DNA of 64,000 nt from UBA11606 sp039188975 (GTDB lineage Bacteria > Actinomycetota > Acidimicrobiia > Acidimicrobiales > Aldehydirespiratoraceae): NCBI GenBank assembly GCA_039188975.1, contig JBCCYT010000003.1, forward strand, positions 1 through 64,000, written 5' to 3'. Numbering within the stretch: position 1 is the stretch's first letter; the number at the start of each line of letters is the position of its first letter. Of this stretch, positions 36,260-44,746 are shown in pieces. The position numbers were made by a program, and so were the translations under genes. The notes under the pieces are model-generated. The model saw only the letters and a program-made list of their open reading frames with translations. It had not been told where the DNA came from and made no database searches.

Positions 36260-36678
36260 TCGCCGGTGAGTTGGTCGATGAGTATGCGGGAACGTCGGTG
36301 GTAGGTGATGCCGCCGACGGTGACGCAGAGAGCAACGACGACGCCGCCGATGACAAAGTTCGTGGCGAACGAGACCGCCATCGCAACGACGCCGACGAGA
36401 GCGCTGGCTACCCAGAAGCCGTAGAGGTTGCGCCGCAGTGGTTGTGGCATGGTGTCGAATCGGGGCTGGACGCCGGTTCGCGTGATTTGCCAGAACACGG
36501 CGATGAAGACACCGACCACATAGACGGCGACGGCAACACCGCGAGCGGCTGCGCTGTCGATCGCGAATGATGCGAAGAGCAGGCCCGCCAGAACGCCGAT
36601 GAGCGGCCACATCGTCAACGGCCCGCGGGCGGCGGCCTCGTAGGAAGCCAGCGTGAGATGACCGGAGTTTGTTTCCAT
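36256..36678 (-). CDS. Small membrane protein, regulator-linked
   Basis: 140 residues from ATG 36678 with about four hydrophobic segments: MWPLIGVLAGLLFASFAI, GVAVAVYVVGVFIAVFWQI, GFWVASALVGVVAMAVSF, VIGGVVVALCVTVGGI. Basic loops include QPLRRNLYG and YHRRSRIL. Paired with a winged-helix regulator by a 4-bp overlap; such pairs are common in actinobacteria but their job is unknown. The promoter at 36685-36713 would begin transcription at or next to the A of the start codon, so the message is probably leaderless. Confidence 0.75.
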   Translation of the reverse strand: METNSGHLTLASYEAAARGPLTMWPLIGVLAGLLFASFAIDSAAARGVAVAVYVVGVFIAVFWQITRTGVQPRFDTMPQPLRRNLYGFWVASALVGVVAMAVSFATNFVIGGVVVALCVTVGGITYHRRSRILIDQLTGE

Positions 36679-36684
36679 AGCATC

Positions 36685-36719
36685 AACATAAAGATTTGTT
36701 GCCGGACTGTCAACAAATC
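36685..36719 (-). promoter_or_regulatory. Sigma70-type promoter overlapped by a 9-bp palindrome
   Basis: On the minus strand: -35 TTGACA (36708-36713), 17-bp spacer, -10 TATGTT (36685-36690). A perfect inverted repeat GATTTGTTG / CAACAAATC (36693-36701 and 36711-36719, 9-nt spacer) covers the -35 and most of the spacer, so a bound dimer would block RNA polymerase. The predicted +1 falls at about 36678, the A of the start codon. Confidence 0.7.
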
Positions 36720-36730
36720 GCTCGTCGGGA

Positions 36731-37090
36731 TCAGTCGTTGTGGTATTCGAGGCAGAACGGATGTCCGGCGGGGTCGGCGTAGACCCGAAACCCGGCGACG
36801 GCGCCATCCTGAGCACCGAGCTTGGTGCCGCCGCTTGCCAGCACCTGCTCCTCAGCGACATCGATGTCGTCGACCTCGATGTCGAGATGTGCCTGTTGCG
36901 GGCGAGCCGGATCGCCCCAAGACGGCGGCTGATGATCCGGGGCGTACTGGATCGCAAGACGCGCCGTTCCATCGCTCATCGAGATCCACTCGTCTGACCA
37001 ACGTTCCATCGGCCAGCCGAGTAACTCGGACCAGAAGGTGGCGACCCGTTCGACCTCCGCCGTGTCGAGCACGATCTGACGAATGCGCAT
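36731..37090 (-). CDS. VOC/glyoxalase-like domain protein
   Basis: 119 residues. MRIRQIVLDTAEVERVATFW, ELLGWPMERW, AHLDIEVDDIDVAEEQV and YADPAGHPFCLEY give the full VOC fold with the usual H/E metal positions (His in AHLDIEV, Glu in CLEY). Members range from glyoxalases to binding proteins, and this one is too generic to assign. Ends 12 bp before the palindrome region of the convergent-side operon; starts 8 bp after the AlaX stop, on the same strand, so may be cotranscribed with it. Confidence 0.85.
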   Translation of the reverse strand: MRIRQIVLDTAEVERVATFWSELLGWPMERWSDEWISMSDGTARLAIQYAPDHQPPSWGDPARPQQAHLDIEVDDIDVAEEQVLASGGTKLGAQDGAVAGFRVYADPAGHPFCLEYHND

Positions 37091-37098
37091 CAGGGATC

Positions 37099-37821
37099 TC
37101 AGGTGTCGTGGAGCTGGACGCGCAGGCGCTTGTTGCCCTTGCCCTTCGACTCGGTCTTGACGACCTCGAACCGGCCGACCTCGCCGGTCGACGCAACATG
37201 GGTGCCGCCATCGGCTTGCTTGTCGAGTCCGACGATGTCGATCACCCGAATTTCGGTGACTGACTCGGGAATGAGGTTGACCTTCGTGCGGATCAGATCA
37301 GCGTCGGCCAACGCGGTGTCGCGGGGCAAGAAGCTGACCTCGATGGGGCGGTCGGCGGCGATCTCGGCATTGACGAGTTCAGTCACCCGGTCGACGAAGC
37401 CTTCGGGCAGCGGGTCGAACTCGAAGTCCATCCGGGCCGACAGCGGCTCCATGTTGCCGCCCGTCACCGGCGTGCCCCATTCGTTCCAGATCACACCGCA
37501 CAGGATGTGCAGCACCGTGTGCGTGCGCATCAGTTGATGGCGCCGCTCCCAGTCGACCGTGCCGGTCACCTCCGTCCCGACCGCTGGCGCTTCGCCATCG
37601 ACGGTGTGGAACACGACCGGGCCCTTGCCTCGCACATCGGTGACCGCCACGGACCCGCCGTCCCAGGTCAGCGTGCCGGTGTCGTGAGGCTGACCACCAC
37701 CGGTCGGATAGAACGCGGTGGCGTCGAGACCGACTGCGCCGTCGTTGTTGATCTCGATGACGGTGGCCGTGAACTCCCGCAGTTCGGCATCACGCAGATA
37801 GATCCGGTCGGTTTCACCCAT
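37099..37821 (-). CDS. AlaX-like alanyl-tRNA editing protein
   Basis: 240 residues, AlaX-M type: an N-terminal oligonucleotide-fold part (DATAFYPTGGGQPHDTGTL) followed by the editing core. The zinc motif starts with HTVLH in RTHTVLHILCG. The second half, usually CGGTHV, reads DGGTHV (KQADGGTHVAS), so the third metal ligand is replaced by Asp. Free-standing editors of this kind remove Ser or Gly from mischarged tRNA-Ala. The function is likely but the altered ligand leaves some doubt. Overlaps the upstream membrane-protein gene by 8 bp. Confidence 0.88.
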   Translation of the reverse strand: MGETDRIYLRDAELREFTATVIEINNDGAVGLDATAFYPTGGGQPHDTGTLTWDGGSVAVTDVRGKGPVVFHTVDGEAPAVGTEVTGTVDWERRHQLMRTHTVLHILCGVIWNEWGTPVTGGNMEPLSARMDFEFDPLPEGFVDRVTELVNAEIAADRPIEVSFLPRDTALADADLIRTKVNLIPESVTEIRVIDIVGLDKQADGGTHVASTGEVGRFEVVKTESKGKGNKRLRVQLHDT

Positions 37822-38344
37822 CGGTCTCAGCGTCGTCTCGGTTGGCGTTGATGTCGACTCGCACGTTGTTGTCGTCGTCGATCGCCACCGGGTAGGTCAC
37901 GATCAGCTCACCGGTGGAGAGATTGCCTCGCTCATCCATCGTGACGTCGGCGCATTCGGCGTCGCTGCCGGGCGCCTGGATCAGGTCGAACCGGTCGGCA
38001 TCCTCGTTCCACTCGAAGAAGCAATCCCTCGGTTCGCCCGCCGGACGGGCTTCAAATGCAAACCATCCGGCCTCGGGATCGTCACCGATGTGCTGCAAGA
38101 TGATGTCTCGGTTTCGACCCGCGACATCGCTGTAGAGGATCGGACCGCGATCGTCGATCTCCTCGGAGATCCGGCCGATCTGCCCGGCGTTGAAATCACG
38201 ATCGCCCAGCTGAATCTCGACATCGCCGCCCTGGCTGGCGAGAAACAGCACACCGCCGCCGAGCACAACGGCAATCATCACGCCGGTCAAACCGACCAGC
38301 ACCGCGGAGCGGGCGTTCATTTGAGGGCCGCGAGCGACGGGCAT
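37814..38344 (-). CDS. Hypothetical membrane-anchored protein
   Basis: 176 residues from ATG 38344 (ATG 38320 also possible). One TM helix at about 15-35 (VLVGLTGVMIAVVLGGGVLF), then an acidic extracytoplasmic domain of about 135 residues: VEIQLGDRDFNAGQIGRISE, FAFEARPAGEPRDCFFEWNE, SDAECADVTMDERGNLSTGE. Two cysteines could form a disulphide. The family is not recognised; the LGDxxFxxG motif occurs in small actinobacterial membrane proteins. Overlaps the AlaX gene by 8 bp. Confidence 0.75.
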   Translation of the reverse strand: MPVARGPQMNARSAVLVGLTGVMIAVVLGGGVLFLASQGGDVEIQLGDRDFNAGQIGRISEEIDDRGPILYSDVAGRNRDIILQHIGDDPEAGWFAFEARPAGEPRDCFFEWNEDADRFDLIQAPGSDAECADVTMDERGNLSTGELIVTYPVAIDDDNNVRVDINANRDDAETDG

Positions 38345-38432
38345 ACGACATCTCCGTTTCTGAGGCTGGATCGGGGGAGGCGTCCCGCTCCTGCCTAGTA
38401 TCTCTCCGTACGCGATCCGGGAGGCAACGCCG

Positions 38433-39572
38433 GTGGATTTGTTCGAATATCAGGGCAAGCAGTTCTTCGCCCAGTACGGAATGCCGGTGAGTCCCGGCCT
38501 AGTGGCATTCACGGTCGATGAAGCCGTCGCCGCCGCCGAAGAACTCGGCACGCCGGTCATGGTGAAGGCTCAGGTCCACACCGGTGGGCGAGGCAAGGCC
38601 GGTGGTGTGAAGTTCGCCGCCGACATCGACGCGGTGCGCGAACACGCCACCAACATCCTCGGGCTCGACATCCGAGGCCACATCGTCAAGCGCGTCTGGA
38701 TCGAGAAGGCCTCCGACATCGCCGAGGAGTACTACGCCAGCTTCACCCTCGATCGTTCGGCCAAGAAGCACCTCGGCATGCTCTCCAAGGAAGGCGGTGT
38801 CGAGATCGAAACCGTCGCCGAAGAGAACCCTGACGCGATCGCCAAGATCTGGGTCGACCCGGTCGTCGGCCTCTCCGAAGAAGCCACCCGCGAATGGGTC
38901 GCCGCTGCGAATCTGCCCGATGCGGCCGTCGAAGGCTCGGTCGACATCCTCCAGAAGCTGTACACCGCCTACACCGAAGGCGACTGTGACCTGGTCGAGA
39001 TCAACCCGCTGATCCTCACCCCCGAGGACAAAGTGCACGTGCTCGACGCCAAGGTCACCCTCGACGGCAACAGCACGTTCCGCCACGAGGACTACGCCCA
39101 GTACGACGAAACGCAACCCCGCGACGACCGAGAAGAAGCCGCTCACGCCAAGGGTCTCGAGTACGTCGGTCTCGACGGCACCGTCGGCGTGATCGCCAAC
39201 GGCGCCGGCCTCGCCATGAGCACGGTCGACGTCGTCAACCAGGTCGGCGGCAGCCCGGCCAACTTCCTCGACATCGGCGGCGGCGCCAACGCCGACGTCA
39301 TGGCTGGGGCGATGGAAGTCATCAACAACGACCCGAACGTCAAGTCGATCTTCATCAACATCTTCGGTGGCATCACCCGCGGCGAAGAGGTCGCCAACGG
39401 CATCCTCGAAGCGATGCGGCGAGTCGACATCGACAGCCCGATCGTGATCCGCCTCGACGGCACCAACGCTGAAGAAGGACGAGCGATCCTCGAACCGAAC
39501 CTCAGCGACAAGCTGATGATGGAAGAGACCATGTTGGATGCAGCTCGCAAAGCTGTGGAACTGGCGAGCTGA
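38433..39572 (+). CDS. sucC: Succinyl-CoA synthetase beta subunit
   Basis: 379 residues. ATP-grasp N-terminus DLFEYQGKQFFAQYGMPVSP, Lys-rich loop AQVHTGGRGKAGGVK, Mg-binding region LVEINPLILT, and the C-terminal ligase domain with ANGAGLAMSTVD, NFLDIGGGA and NIFGGITRGEEVA. The GTG start has GGGAGG 8 bp upstream. Forms the TCA enzyme with SucD, encoded 11 bp downstream. Complete and canonical. Confidence 0.97.
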   Translation: MDLFEYQGKQFFAQYGMPVSPGLVAFTVDEAVAAAEELGTPVMVKAQVHTGGRGKAGGVKFAADIDAVREHATNILGLDIRGHIVKRVWIEKASDIAEEYYASFTLDRSAKKHLGMLSKEGGVEIETVAEENPDAIAKIWVDPVVGLSEEATREWVAAANLPDAAVEGSVDILQKLYTAYTEGDCDLVEINPLILTPEDKVHVLDAKVTLDGNSTFRHEDYAQYDETQPRDDREEAAHAKGLEYVGLDGTVGVIANGAGLAMSTVDVVNQVGGSPANFLDIGGGANADVMAGAMEVINNDPNVKSIFINIFGGITRGEEVANGILEAMRRVDIDSPIVIRLDGTNAEEGRAILEPNLSDKLMMEETMLDAARKAVELAS

Positions 39573-39583
39573 GAGGACCAATC

Positions 39584-40468
39584 ATGAGCATCTTCGTCGA
39601 CGAAAACACCAAGGTCATCTACCAGGGCCTCACCGGCTCCCAGGGCAGCTACTACGGCAAGCTCAACGCCGAGTACGGCACTCAGGTCGTGGCCGGCACC
39701 CACCCCAAGAAGGCCGGCACCGACGTAGACGGCGTGCCGATCTACGCCTCGGTTGCCGAGGCCAAGGAAGCCACCGGCGCCACCGCCACCTGCATCTTCA
39801 TTCCCGCGCCGGGCGTGCAGGGTGCGGTGCTCGAAGCGGCCGAGGCCGGCATCGAGTTCATCGTGGCGATCACCGAGGGCGTGCCCGCCCACGACGAGGC
39901 CTACTTCTTCAACAAGCTGAAGGCCGACTTCCCGAACACCCGGCTCCTCGGGCCGAACTGCCCCGGCATCATCAGCCCCGGCAAGTGCAACATCGGCATC
40001 ACCGCCGGCCACATCGCCAAGCCCGGCGGTCCGGTCGGCATCGTGAGCCGCTCCGGCACACTCACCTATCAGGCGCTGTATGAGCTCAAGCAGAAGGACA
40101 TCGGCGTCACCACCTGCGTCGGCATCGGCGGCGACCCGGTTCCGGGCACGTCGTTCATCGACTGCCTCCAGGCGTTCGAGGCTGACCCCGACACCAAGGC
40201 CGTCATGATGATCGGCGAGATCGGCGGCTCGGCCGAGGAAGAAGCGGCCGAGTTCATCAAGAACCACATGACCAAGCCGGTCAGCTCCTACATCGCCGGC
40301 GTCACCGCACCTCCCGGCAAGAAGATGGGCCACGCGGGCGCCATCGTCTCCGGCGGCAAGGGCACCGCGGCGGCCAAGATGGAAGCACTCGAGGACGCCG
40401 GTGTGAAGGTTGGCCAGAACCCGACCGAAGCCGGCGAGCTCATGGCCGAAATCGTCGCGTCTCTCTGA
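39584..40468 (+). CDS. sucD: Succinyl-CoA synthetase alpha subunit
   Basis: 294 residues. CoA-binding Rossmann domain QGLTGSQGSYYGKLNAEYGT, GPNCPGIISPGKCNIGI, and the phospho-His loop KKMGHAGAIVSGGKGTA with the catalytic His. The ATG follows GAGAGGACC. A GC-rich hairpin lies 47 bp after the stop, just before the amidase gene. Same operon as sucC. Confidence 0.97.
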   Translation: MSIFVDENTKVIYQGLTGSQGSYYGKLNAEYGTQVVAGTHPKKAGTDVDGVPIYASVAEAKEATGATATCIFIPAPGVQGAVLEAAEAGIEFIVAITEGVPAHDEAYFFNKLKADFPNTRLLGPNCPGIISPGKCNIGITAGHIAKPGGPVGIVSRSGTLTYQALYELKQKDIGVTTCVGIGGDPVPGTSFIDCLQAFEADPDTKAVMMIGEIGGSAEEEAAEFIKNHMTKPVSSYIAGVTAPPGKKMGHAGAIVSGGKGTAAAKMEALEDAGVKVGQNPTEAGELMAEIVASL

Positions 40469-40515
40469 GCGCGCCAACGAGGTCGCGGGGCTGTAGCTCG
40501 GGGACAATTCAGCAC

Positions 40516-40550
40516 CGCTGCCACCACCAAGGTGCGGCGGTTTGGCAGCG
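40516..40550 (+). terminator. Hairpin between sucD and the amidase gene
   Basis: CGCTGCCA (40516-40523) pairs perfectly with TGGCAGCG (40543-40550), 19-nt loop, no T-tract. It ends 7 bp before the amidase ATG, so it may end sucCD transcription or cover the GGGGGA ribosome site of the next gene. Confidence 0.4.
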
Positions 40551-40557
40551 TGGGGGA

Positions 40558-41658
40558 ATGTCGTTCCCCCGCGTTGCCGTTTTGGGCCTCCTGGCCGTGT
40601 TGACGGCGTGTGGGACGACGTCGGTCGGCGTTGCTCCAGAGTCGGTGACGACGACGACATCCACGACGTCGATCACAACCACAGACGACGCGCCACCCAC
40701 GACCGTACCGACCACCACGACCACGACGACAACCACGACCACGACGACAACCACGACCACAACCACGACGAGTACAACCGTGCCGGAGGTGCTCCCCGAA
40801 CTCGCACTCGATGAGCGCGGTACACCGATCAATGGACAAACCGATGGCGTCTTGGTGACGAACACGGGCTGGATCACCCCGATCCTCAGCGGGCTGGAAG
40901 GCGATCGGCACCGGGTGTGGACCCCGTGCGGCCGCCTCGCGGACATCGGCGGCGGCCGGGTGATCGAGACCGCTGACTTCGTGCTCGACCCCGGTCACGG
41001 AGGCTCCGAGCCCGGTGCGGTGGGACCGGGTGGGTTGCGAGAAGCTGATCTCAATCTCGACGTCACGCTCAAGCTGCGCGACACCCTCGTCGGTGCCGGC
41101 TACTCGGTGGTCATGACCCGCCAAACGGACGTACGAGTGCCGATCGTGACGCGGGCAGAGATCGCCCACGCCCTCGACCCGATCGCATTCATCTCGGTGC
41201 ACTTCAACGCCGGGACCGATGCTGCGAGCGAAACCCCCGGCACCGAGATGTATCACCAGATCGACAACCCGGAATCGAAGCGTCTCGCCGGCTTGATCTA
41301 CGAGGAGTCCTACGCCGCGCTGGCGCAGTACGACATCAACTGGGTGGCGCTCAACGACGCTGGCGCGACCTTTCGGCCCAACCAGGAGGGTGGCGACTAC
41401 TACGGAGTTCTACGGCGCCCCGCGCCGGTGCTGAGCGTGCTCACCGAGTACGCCTACCTGTCCAATCCGGCGGAGGAAGAACTCGTCTCGGATCCGGCGG
41501 TGCAACAGGAGCTCGCCGATGCGACGCTTGCTGCGATCCAACGGTTCTTGACCACCGACGATCCGGGGACCGGCTTCATCGACGACCCGATCTTTCGGGG
41601 CTTCGGTCCCTCGGGTGCCGGTGGCACCGGCAACTGCACCGATCCGAGGCTCGAGTGA
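40558..41658 (+). CDS. N-acetylmuramoyl-L-alanine amidase, lipoprotein (Amidase_3)
   Basis: 366 residues. Lipoprotein signal with lipobox LTAC (Cys18), a Thr-rich linker including 20 consecutive Thr at about 52-71, and the catalytic Amidase_3 domain. Zinc and catalytic residues are all in place: His147 in LDPGHGG, Glu162 in READLNLD, His215 in ISVHFNAG, Glu297 in TEYAYLSNP. It cleaves the bond between MurNAc and L-Ala in peptidoglycan; the Thr linker would let the domain reach the wall from the membrane. The next gene is a paralogue that has lost these residues, joined by a 4-bp overlap. Confidence 0.92.
   Translation: MSFPRVAVLGLLAVLTACGTTSVGVAPESVTTTTSTTSITTTDDAPPTTVPTTTTTTTTTTTTTTTTTTTTSTTVPEVLPELALDERGTPINGQTDGVLVTNTGWITPILSGLEGDRHRVWTPCGRLADIGGGRVIETADFVLDPGHGGSEPGAVGPGGLREADLNLDVTLKLRDTLVGAGYSVVMTRQTDVRVPIVTRAEIAHALDPIAFISVHFNAGTDAASETPGTEMYHQIDNPESKRLAGLIYEESYAALAQYDINWVALNDAGATFRPNQEGGDYYGVLRRPAPVLSVLTEYAYLSNPAEEELVSDPAVQQELADATLAAIQRFLTTDDPGTGFIDDPIFRGFGPSGAGGTGNCTDPRLE
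40711..40770 (+). repeat. Thr-codon repeat (20 Thr)
   Basis: 60 bp of ACN codons with an 18-bp unit repeated twice (40714 and 40732) then a variant. It encodes the flexible linker of the amidase lipoprotein. Because the unit is a multiple of three, length changes would keep the frame. Confidence 0.85.
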
Positions 41659-42656
41659 GGCGACGCGGCATCGTCGGTTTCGTTGCGGCCTTGGCCGTCG
41701 GTTGTGGCACCGGCGGAACCGACATCGAGTTCACCGAACCGACGCCCACCCTGTTCTCTGACGATGCCGACGTGGAAACCACGCTGCCGCCGACGACTGT
41801 GGGCTCGCCGGCCGGTCTCGCCACCCTCGACCGCCGTGACCTCCCATCGCCGCGGCCGGCACCTGGCGTCGTCATCATCGACGGCATCGCGGCGCCGGTC
41901 CTCAACGCCAACAACACATCGTGGACCATCGAAACGCCATGCGGCACCGCCCGCACGGAGACGGGCACCGAGGTCGAACATGCGCTCGTGGTGATCGATC
42001 CGGCAGGGGATGCACGCACCGCAGACGGTGCGACCGAGGTCGAACGGAACGCAGCGCTATCGACCACGATCGCCGACCGGCTCCAGGCCGCCGGCATTGC
42101 AACGGTCATCACTCGCCAGGGTGCAGTCGACCTTGCTGCCTCCTACCGACGCGAGGCCGGGGTTTCGGCAGGAGCTTTGGTGGTCGTGACCGTGTCGGTG
42201 GTCGACGGCGTTGGTGCCTTGACCGCCGACCCTTCGCTCGAAGTCGTCTACCCGGCGATCGACGAACCGTCGCAACGGCTCGCCGGGCTTTTGTATGCCG
42301 ACGTCGTGTCGGCCATCGACCTCTTTTCGGTGGGGTGGCCCGATGATCTCGATTCCGGCGTGCGATCCGTCCTGAACCAGCGCGGCGATGACTTCTTCAC
42401 TGTCCTTCAGGAGCCCTCGACCTCGGCCCGAGCCGTCGTGCACCTGCCGGTCGACCCGGATGCGGCTTCGGTGATGTGGACGGGGGGCACGAACCGGGCG
42501 CCGCTCGCCGATGCAATCGCCAACGCCATCGTTCGATGGTTGGTCACCGACGCTGAAGGGTCCGGGTTTGTGACCCCGGCCCACGAGGTTCGTCAGGCCG
42601 AGGTCTCGTCCGCGGGCCCGTGCATCGATCCGCTCGCCGTCGAGGTCGGCGACTGA
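41655..42656 (+). CDS. Catalytically dead amidase-like lipoprotein
   Basis: 333 residues, GTG start overlapping the upstream stop by 4 bp. Signal with lipobox VGC (Cys17), Thr/Pro linker, then a domain that aligns with the neighbouring amidase from start to end: VVIDPAGDA stands where LDPGHGG is, VVTVSVVDG where ISVHFNAG is, and VVHLPVDPDAA where TEYAYLSNP is; ETPCG matches WTPCG, and DEPSQRLAGLLYADV matches NPESKRLAGLIYEES. Every zinc or catalytic residue is changed. The frame is intact and normally coded, so it is not decaying. A regulator or substrate-binding partner of the active amidase is a reasonable guess. Confidence 0.8.
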   Translation: MRRRGIVGFVAALAVGCGTGGTDIEFTEPTPTLFSDDADVETTLPPTTVGSPAGLATLDRRDLPSPRPAPGVVIIDGIAAPVLNANNTSWTIETPCGTARTETGTEVEHALVVIDPAGDARTADGATEVERNAALSTTIADRLQAAGIATVITRQGAVDLAASYRREAGVSAGALVVVTVSVVDGVGALTADPSLEVVYPAIDEPSQRLAGLLYADVVSAIDLFSVGWPDDLDSGVRSVLNQRGDDFFTVLQEPSTSARAVVHLPVDPDAASVMWTGGTNRAPLADAIANAIVRWLVTDAEGSGFVTPAHEVRQAEVSSAGPCIDPLAVEVGD

Positions 42657-42666
42657 CCCGTCTGCT

Positions 42667-43077
42667 TCAGAACTGGGTGGGTGGACTCGCTGGGGCCGCC
42701 CGCATGTCCATCATCGACGACGCGACGATGACAGCCGATGCAATCCATCCGAGGAGAACCCCGACTCCTGGGTTCGAGGCGAACTGTTGACCAAAGGTGA
42801 TCAAGAAGGCGCCGAAGCCCAATGTGAGATGGATCTGCGGATGCTCGAGACCGACGATGCGCTCGGGCAACGTGACCCCGCCGAAGGCCTGGGCGCCAAC
42901 GCCACCAGCGATGGCCAACCCGATCACCGCCACGAAGAGCCCCTTGAGCCCAAAGAACTCCGTCTCCCACCCGTTGGTGCTGCCGAGCGGCGTGTCGAAC
43001 CATGGCAGGAACGTGGCGAGAAAGAGCACCGCACCACCGATGAGCGCCATGATCTGTGTCGTCTTCAAGTTGTCCAT
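42667..43077 (-). CDS. Four-helix membrane protein, hypothetical
   Basis: 136 residues, about four TM helices: TQIMALIGGAVLFLATFLPW, GLFVAVIGLAIAGGVG, HLTLGFGAFLITFG, GVGVLLGWIASAVIVASS. The first loop (FDTPLGSTNGWETEFFGLKG) faces outward. Such small actinobacterial proteins are widespread but unassigned. Convergent with the dead amidase gene, 10 bp between stops. Confidence 0.8.
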   Translation of the reverse strand: MDNLKTTQIMALIGGAVLFLATFLPWFDTPLGSTNGWETEFFGLKGLFVAVIGLAIAGGVGAQAFGGVTLPERIVGLEHPQIHLTLGFGAFLITFGQQFASNPGVGVLLGWIASAVIVASSMMDMRAAPASPPTQF

Positions 43078-43179
43078 CGGCCCTCCCGGCCAGTCACTCT
43101 CGCCGGAGCGTAGTGCACGGCTTCCGGGTGGCTGCCGGAGGCTTCAAGACGTGCGGCTGGGGCTGGTAGCTTCCGTCTC

Positions 43180-44730
43180 GTGAGCGAACCCCGCCGTGCC
43201 CTGCTGTCCGTGTACGACAAGTCGGGTGTTGTCGACCTGGCCCGCGGTCTCACCGAGCTGGGATGGGAGTTGATTTCCAGCGGAGGGACCGCGCGGACCA
43301 TCGCCGAGGCTGGCATTGCGGTCGTCGACGTCGCTGACCACACCGGCTCGCCGATCATGCTTGGTCACCGAGTGGTGACGCTGCACCCGAAAGTACACGG
43401 CGGCATCCTGGCCGACCGCACCGACCCCGAGCATCAAGCCGACATGGCCGAACACGGCATCACCCCGATCGATCTTGTCGTCGGCAACCTCTACCCGTTC
43501 GGATCGAGCGTCGCCGACTTTCAACATGGCGCCGGGCAGCCGGAGGAGCTGATCGACATCGGTGGCCCGGCCATGGTGCGGGCCGCAGCCAAGAACCATG
43601 CCCACGTCGGGGTCCTCGTCGACCCGTCCACCTACGGTGACATCGTCGACGAACTCCGAGCCGACGGGTGGTTGAGTGAGCCCACCCGCCGCAAGCTCGC
43701 CCGTGACGCGTTTGCCCACACCGCTGCGTACGACGCGGCGATCGTGACCTGGTTCGACGCGACCGACGACGAACACGATGCGTTGCCGCCGACGATCCAT
43801 CTGGCACTCGAACGAGTGGATGTCCTCCGGTACGGCGAGAATCCCCACCAGCGCGGTGCCCGCTACCGCCGAGCCAACGAACCCGGCATCTGGGACGCGA
43901 TCGAACAGCACAGCGGTGTGGCGCTGAGTTACCTGAACTTCTTCGATGCGGATGCTGCGTGGCGGCTTGTCCACGACCTCGGCGACCAGCCGGCCGTGGC
44001 CATCATGAAGCACGCAAACCCGTGCGGCGCAGCGGTCGCTGATGATCTCGCAACGGCGTATGCCCGTGCGTTTTCGTGCGATCCTCGTTCGGCGTTCGGC
44101 GGGATTGTGGCCACCAATCGCGTCGTCGATGGAGCCACGGTCGAAGCAATGGTCGACGCCGCTCAGGCCGACGTGGTCCTGGCTCCGGGATATGCCGATG
44201 GTGTGATCGAACAGCTGGTCGCCAAGCGCAAGAACACCCGCATCCTGACCGTGGGCGTGCCGACCGCGTCACCTGAGCTGGCCCTGCGCCAGATGGCCGA
44301 TGGCTTCCTGGTGCAAGAGAGCCATCGCTTTGCGTCACAGCCGGCGTCGTGGGACATCGTCACCGAACGCCAGCCGACGCAACAAGAACTCGCCGATGCC
44401 GCGTTTGCCTGGCGGGTCTGTGGGCATGTCTCGTCGAACGCCATCGTGCTCGCAAGAGATGGCGTTGCCTGGGGGATTGGGGCCGGCCAACAGAACCGGG
44501 TCGAGTCAGGCGAGATCGCTGCGTCGAAAGCAGCCGGTCGAGCCGATGGAGGCGCGTGCGCAAGCGACGCGTTCTACCCATTCCCTGATGGCATTCATGC
44601 CGCCGCCGACGCCGGAGCCGCGATCATCGTGCAGCCCGGTGGCTCGGTCGGCGACGAGCAGACCATCGCCGCGGCCAACGATCGAGGCATCGCCATGGTC
44701 TTCACCGGCGAACGACAGTTTCTTCACTAG
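43180..44730 (+). CDS. purH: Bifunctional AICAR transformylase / IMP cyclohydrolase
   Basis: 516 residues performing the last two steps of IMP synthesis. IMP cyclohydrolase (MGS-like) domain at the N-terminus: ALLSVYDKSGVVDLARGL, LISSGGTARTI, VVTLHPKVHGGIL, LVVGNLYPF. AICAR transformylase follows with RYGENPHQRGA, MKHANPCGAA, FSCDPRSAFGGIVA, RDGVAWGIGAGQQNRVE and SDAFYPFPDG. GTG start, complete, canonical. Divergent from the membrane protein gene by about 100 bp. Confidence 0.97.
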   Translation: MSEPRRALLSVYDKSGVVDLARGLTELGWELISSGGTARTIAEAGIAVVDVADHTGSPIMLGHRVVTLHPKVHGGILADRTDPEHQADMAEHGITPIDLVVGNLYPFGSSVADFQHGAGQPEELIDIGGPAMVRAAAKNHAHVGVLVDPSTYGDIVDELRADGWLSEPTRRKLARDAFAHTAAYDAAIVTWFDATDDEHDALPPTIHLALERVDVLRYGENPHQRGARYRRANEPGIWDAIEQHSGVALSYLNFFDADAAWRLVHDLGDQPAVAIMKHANPCGAAVADDLATAYARAFSCDPRSAFGGIVATNRVVDGATVEAMVDAAQADVVLAPGYADGVIEQLVAKRKNTRILTVGVPTASPELALRQMADGFLVQESHRFASQPASWDIVTERQPTQQELADAAFAWRVCGHVSSNAIVLARDGVAWGIGAGQQNRVESGEIAASKAAGRADGGACASDAFYPFPDGIHAAADAGAAIIVQPGGSVGDEQTIAAANDRGIAMVFTGERQFLH

Positions 44731-44746
44731 GTCCCGGCAACTTCTG

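Noticed and set aside
40711..40770. Phase-variable repeat
   Set aside because: The unit is a multiple of three, so changes in copy number would alter linker length without switching the gene off.
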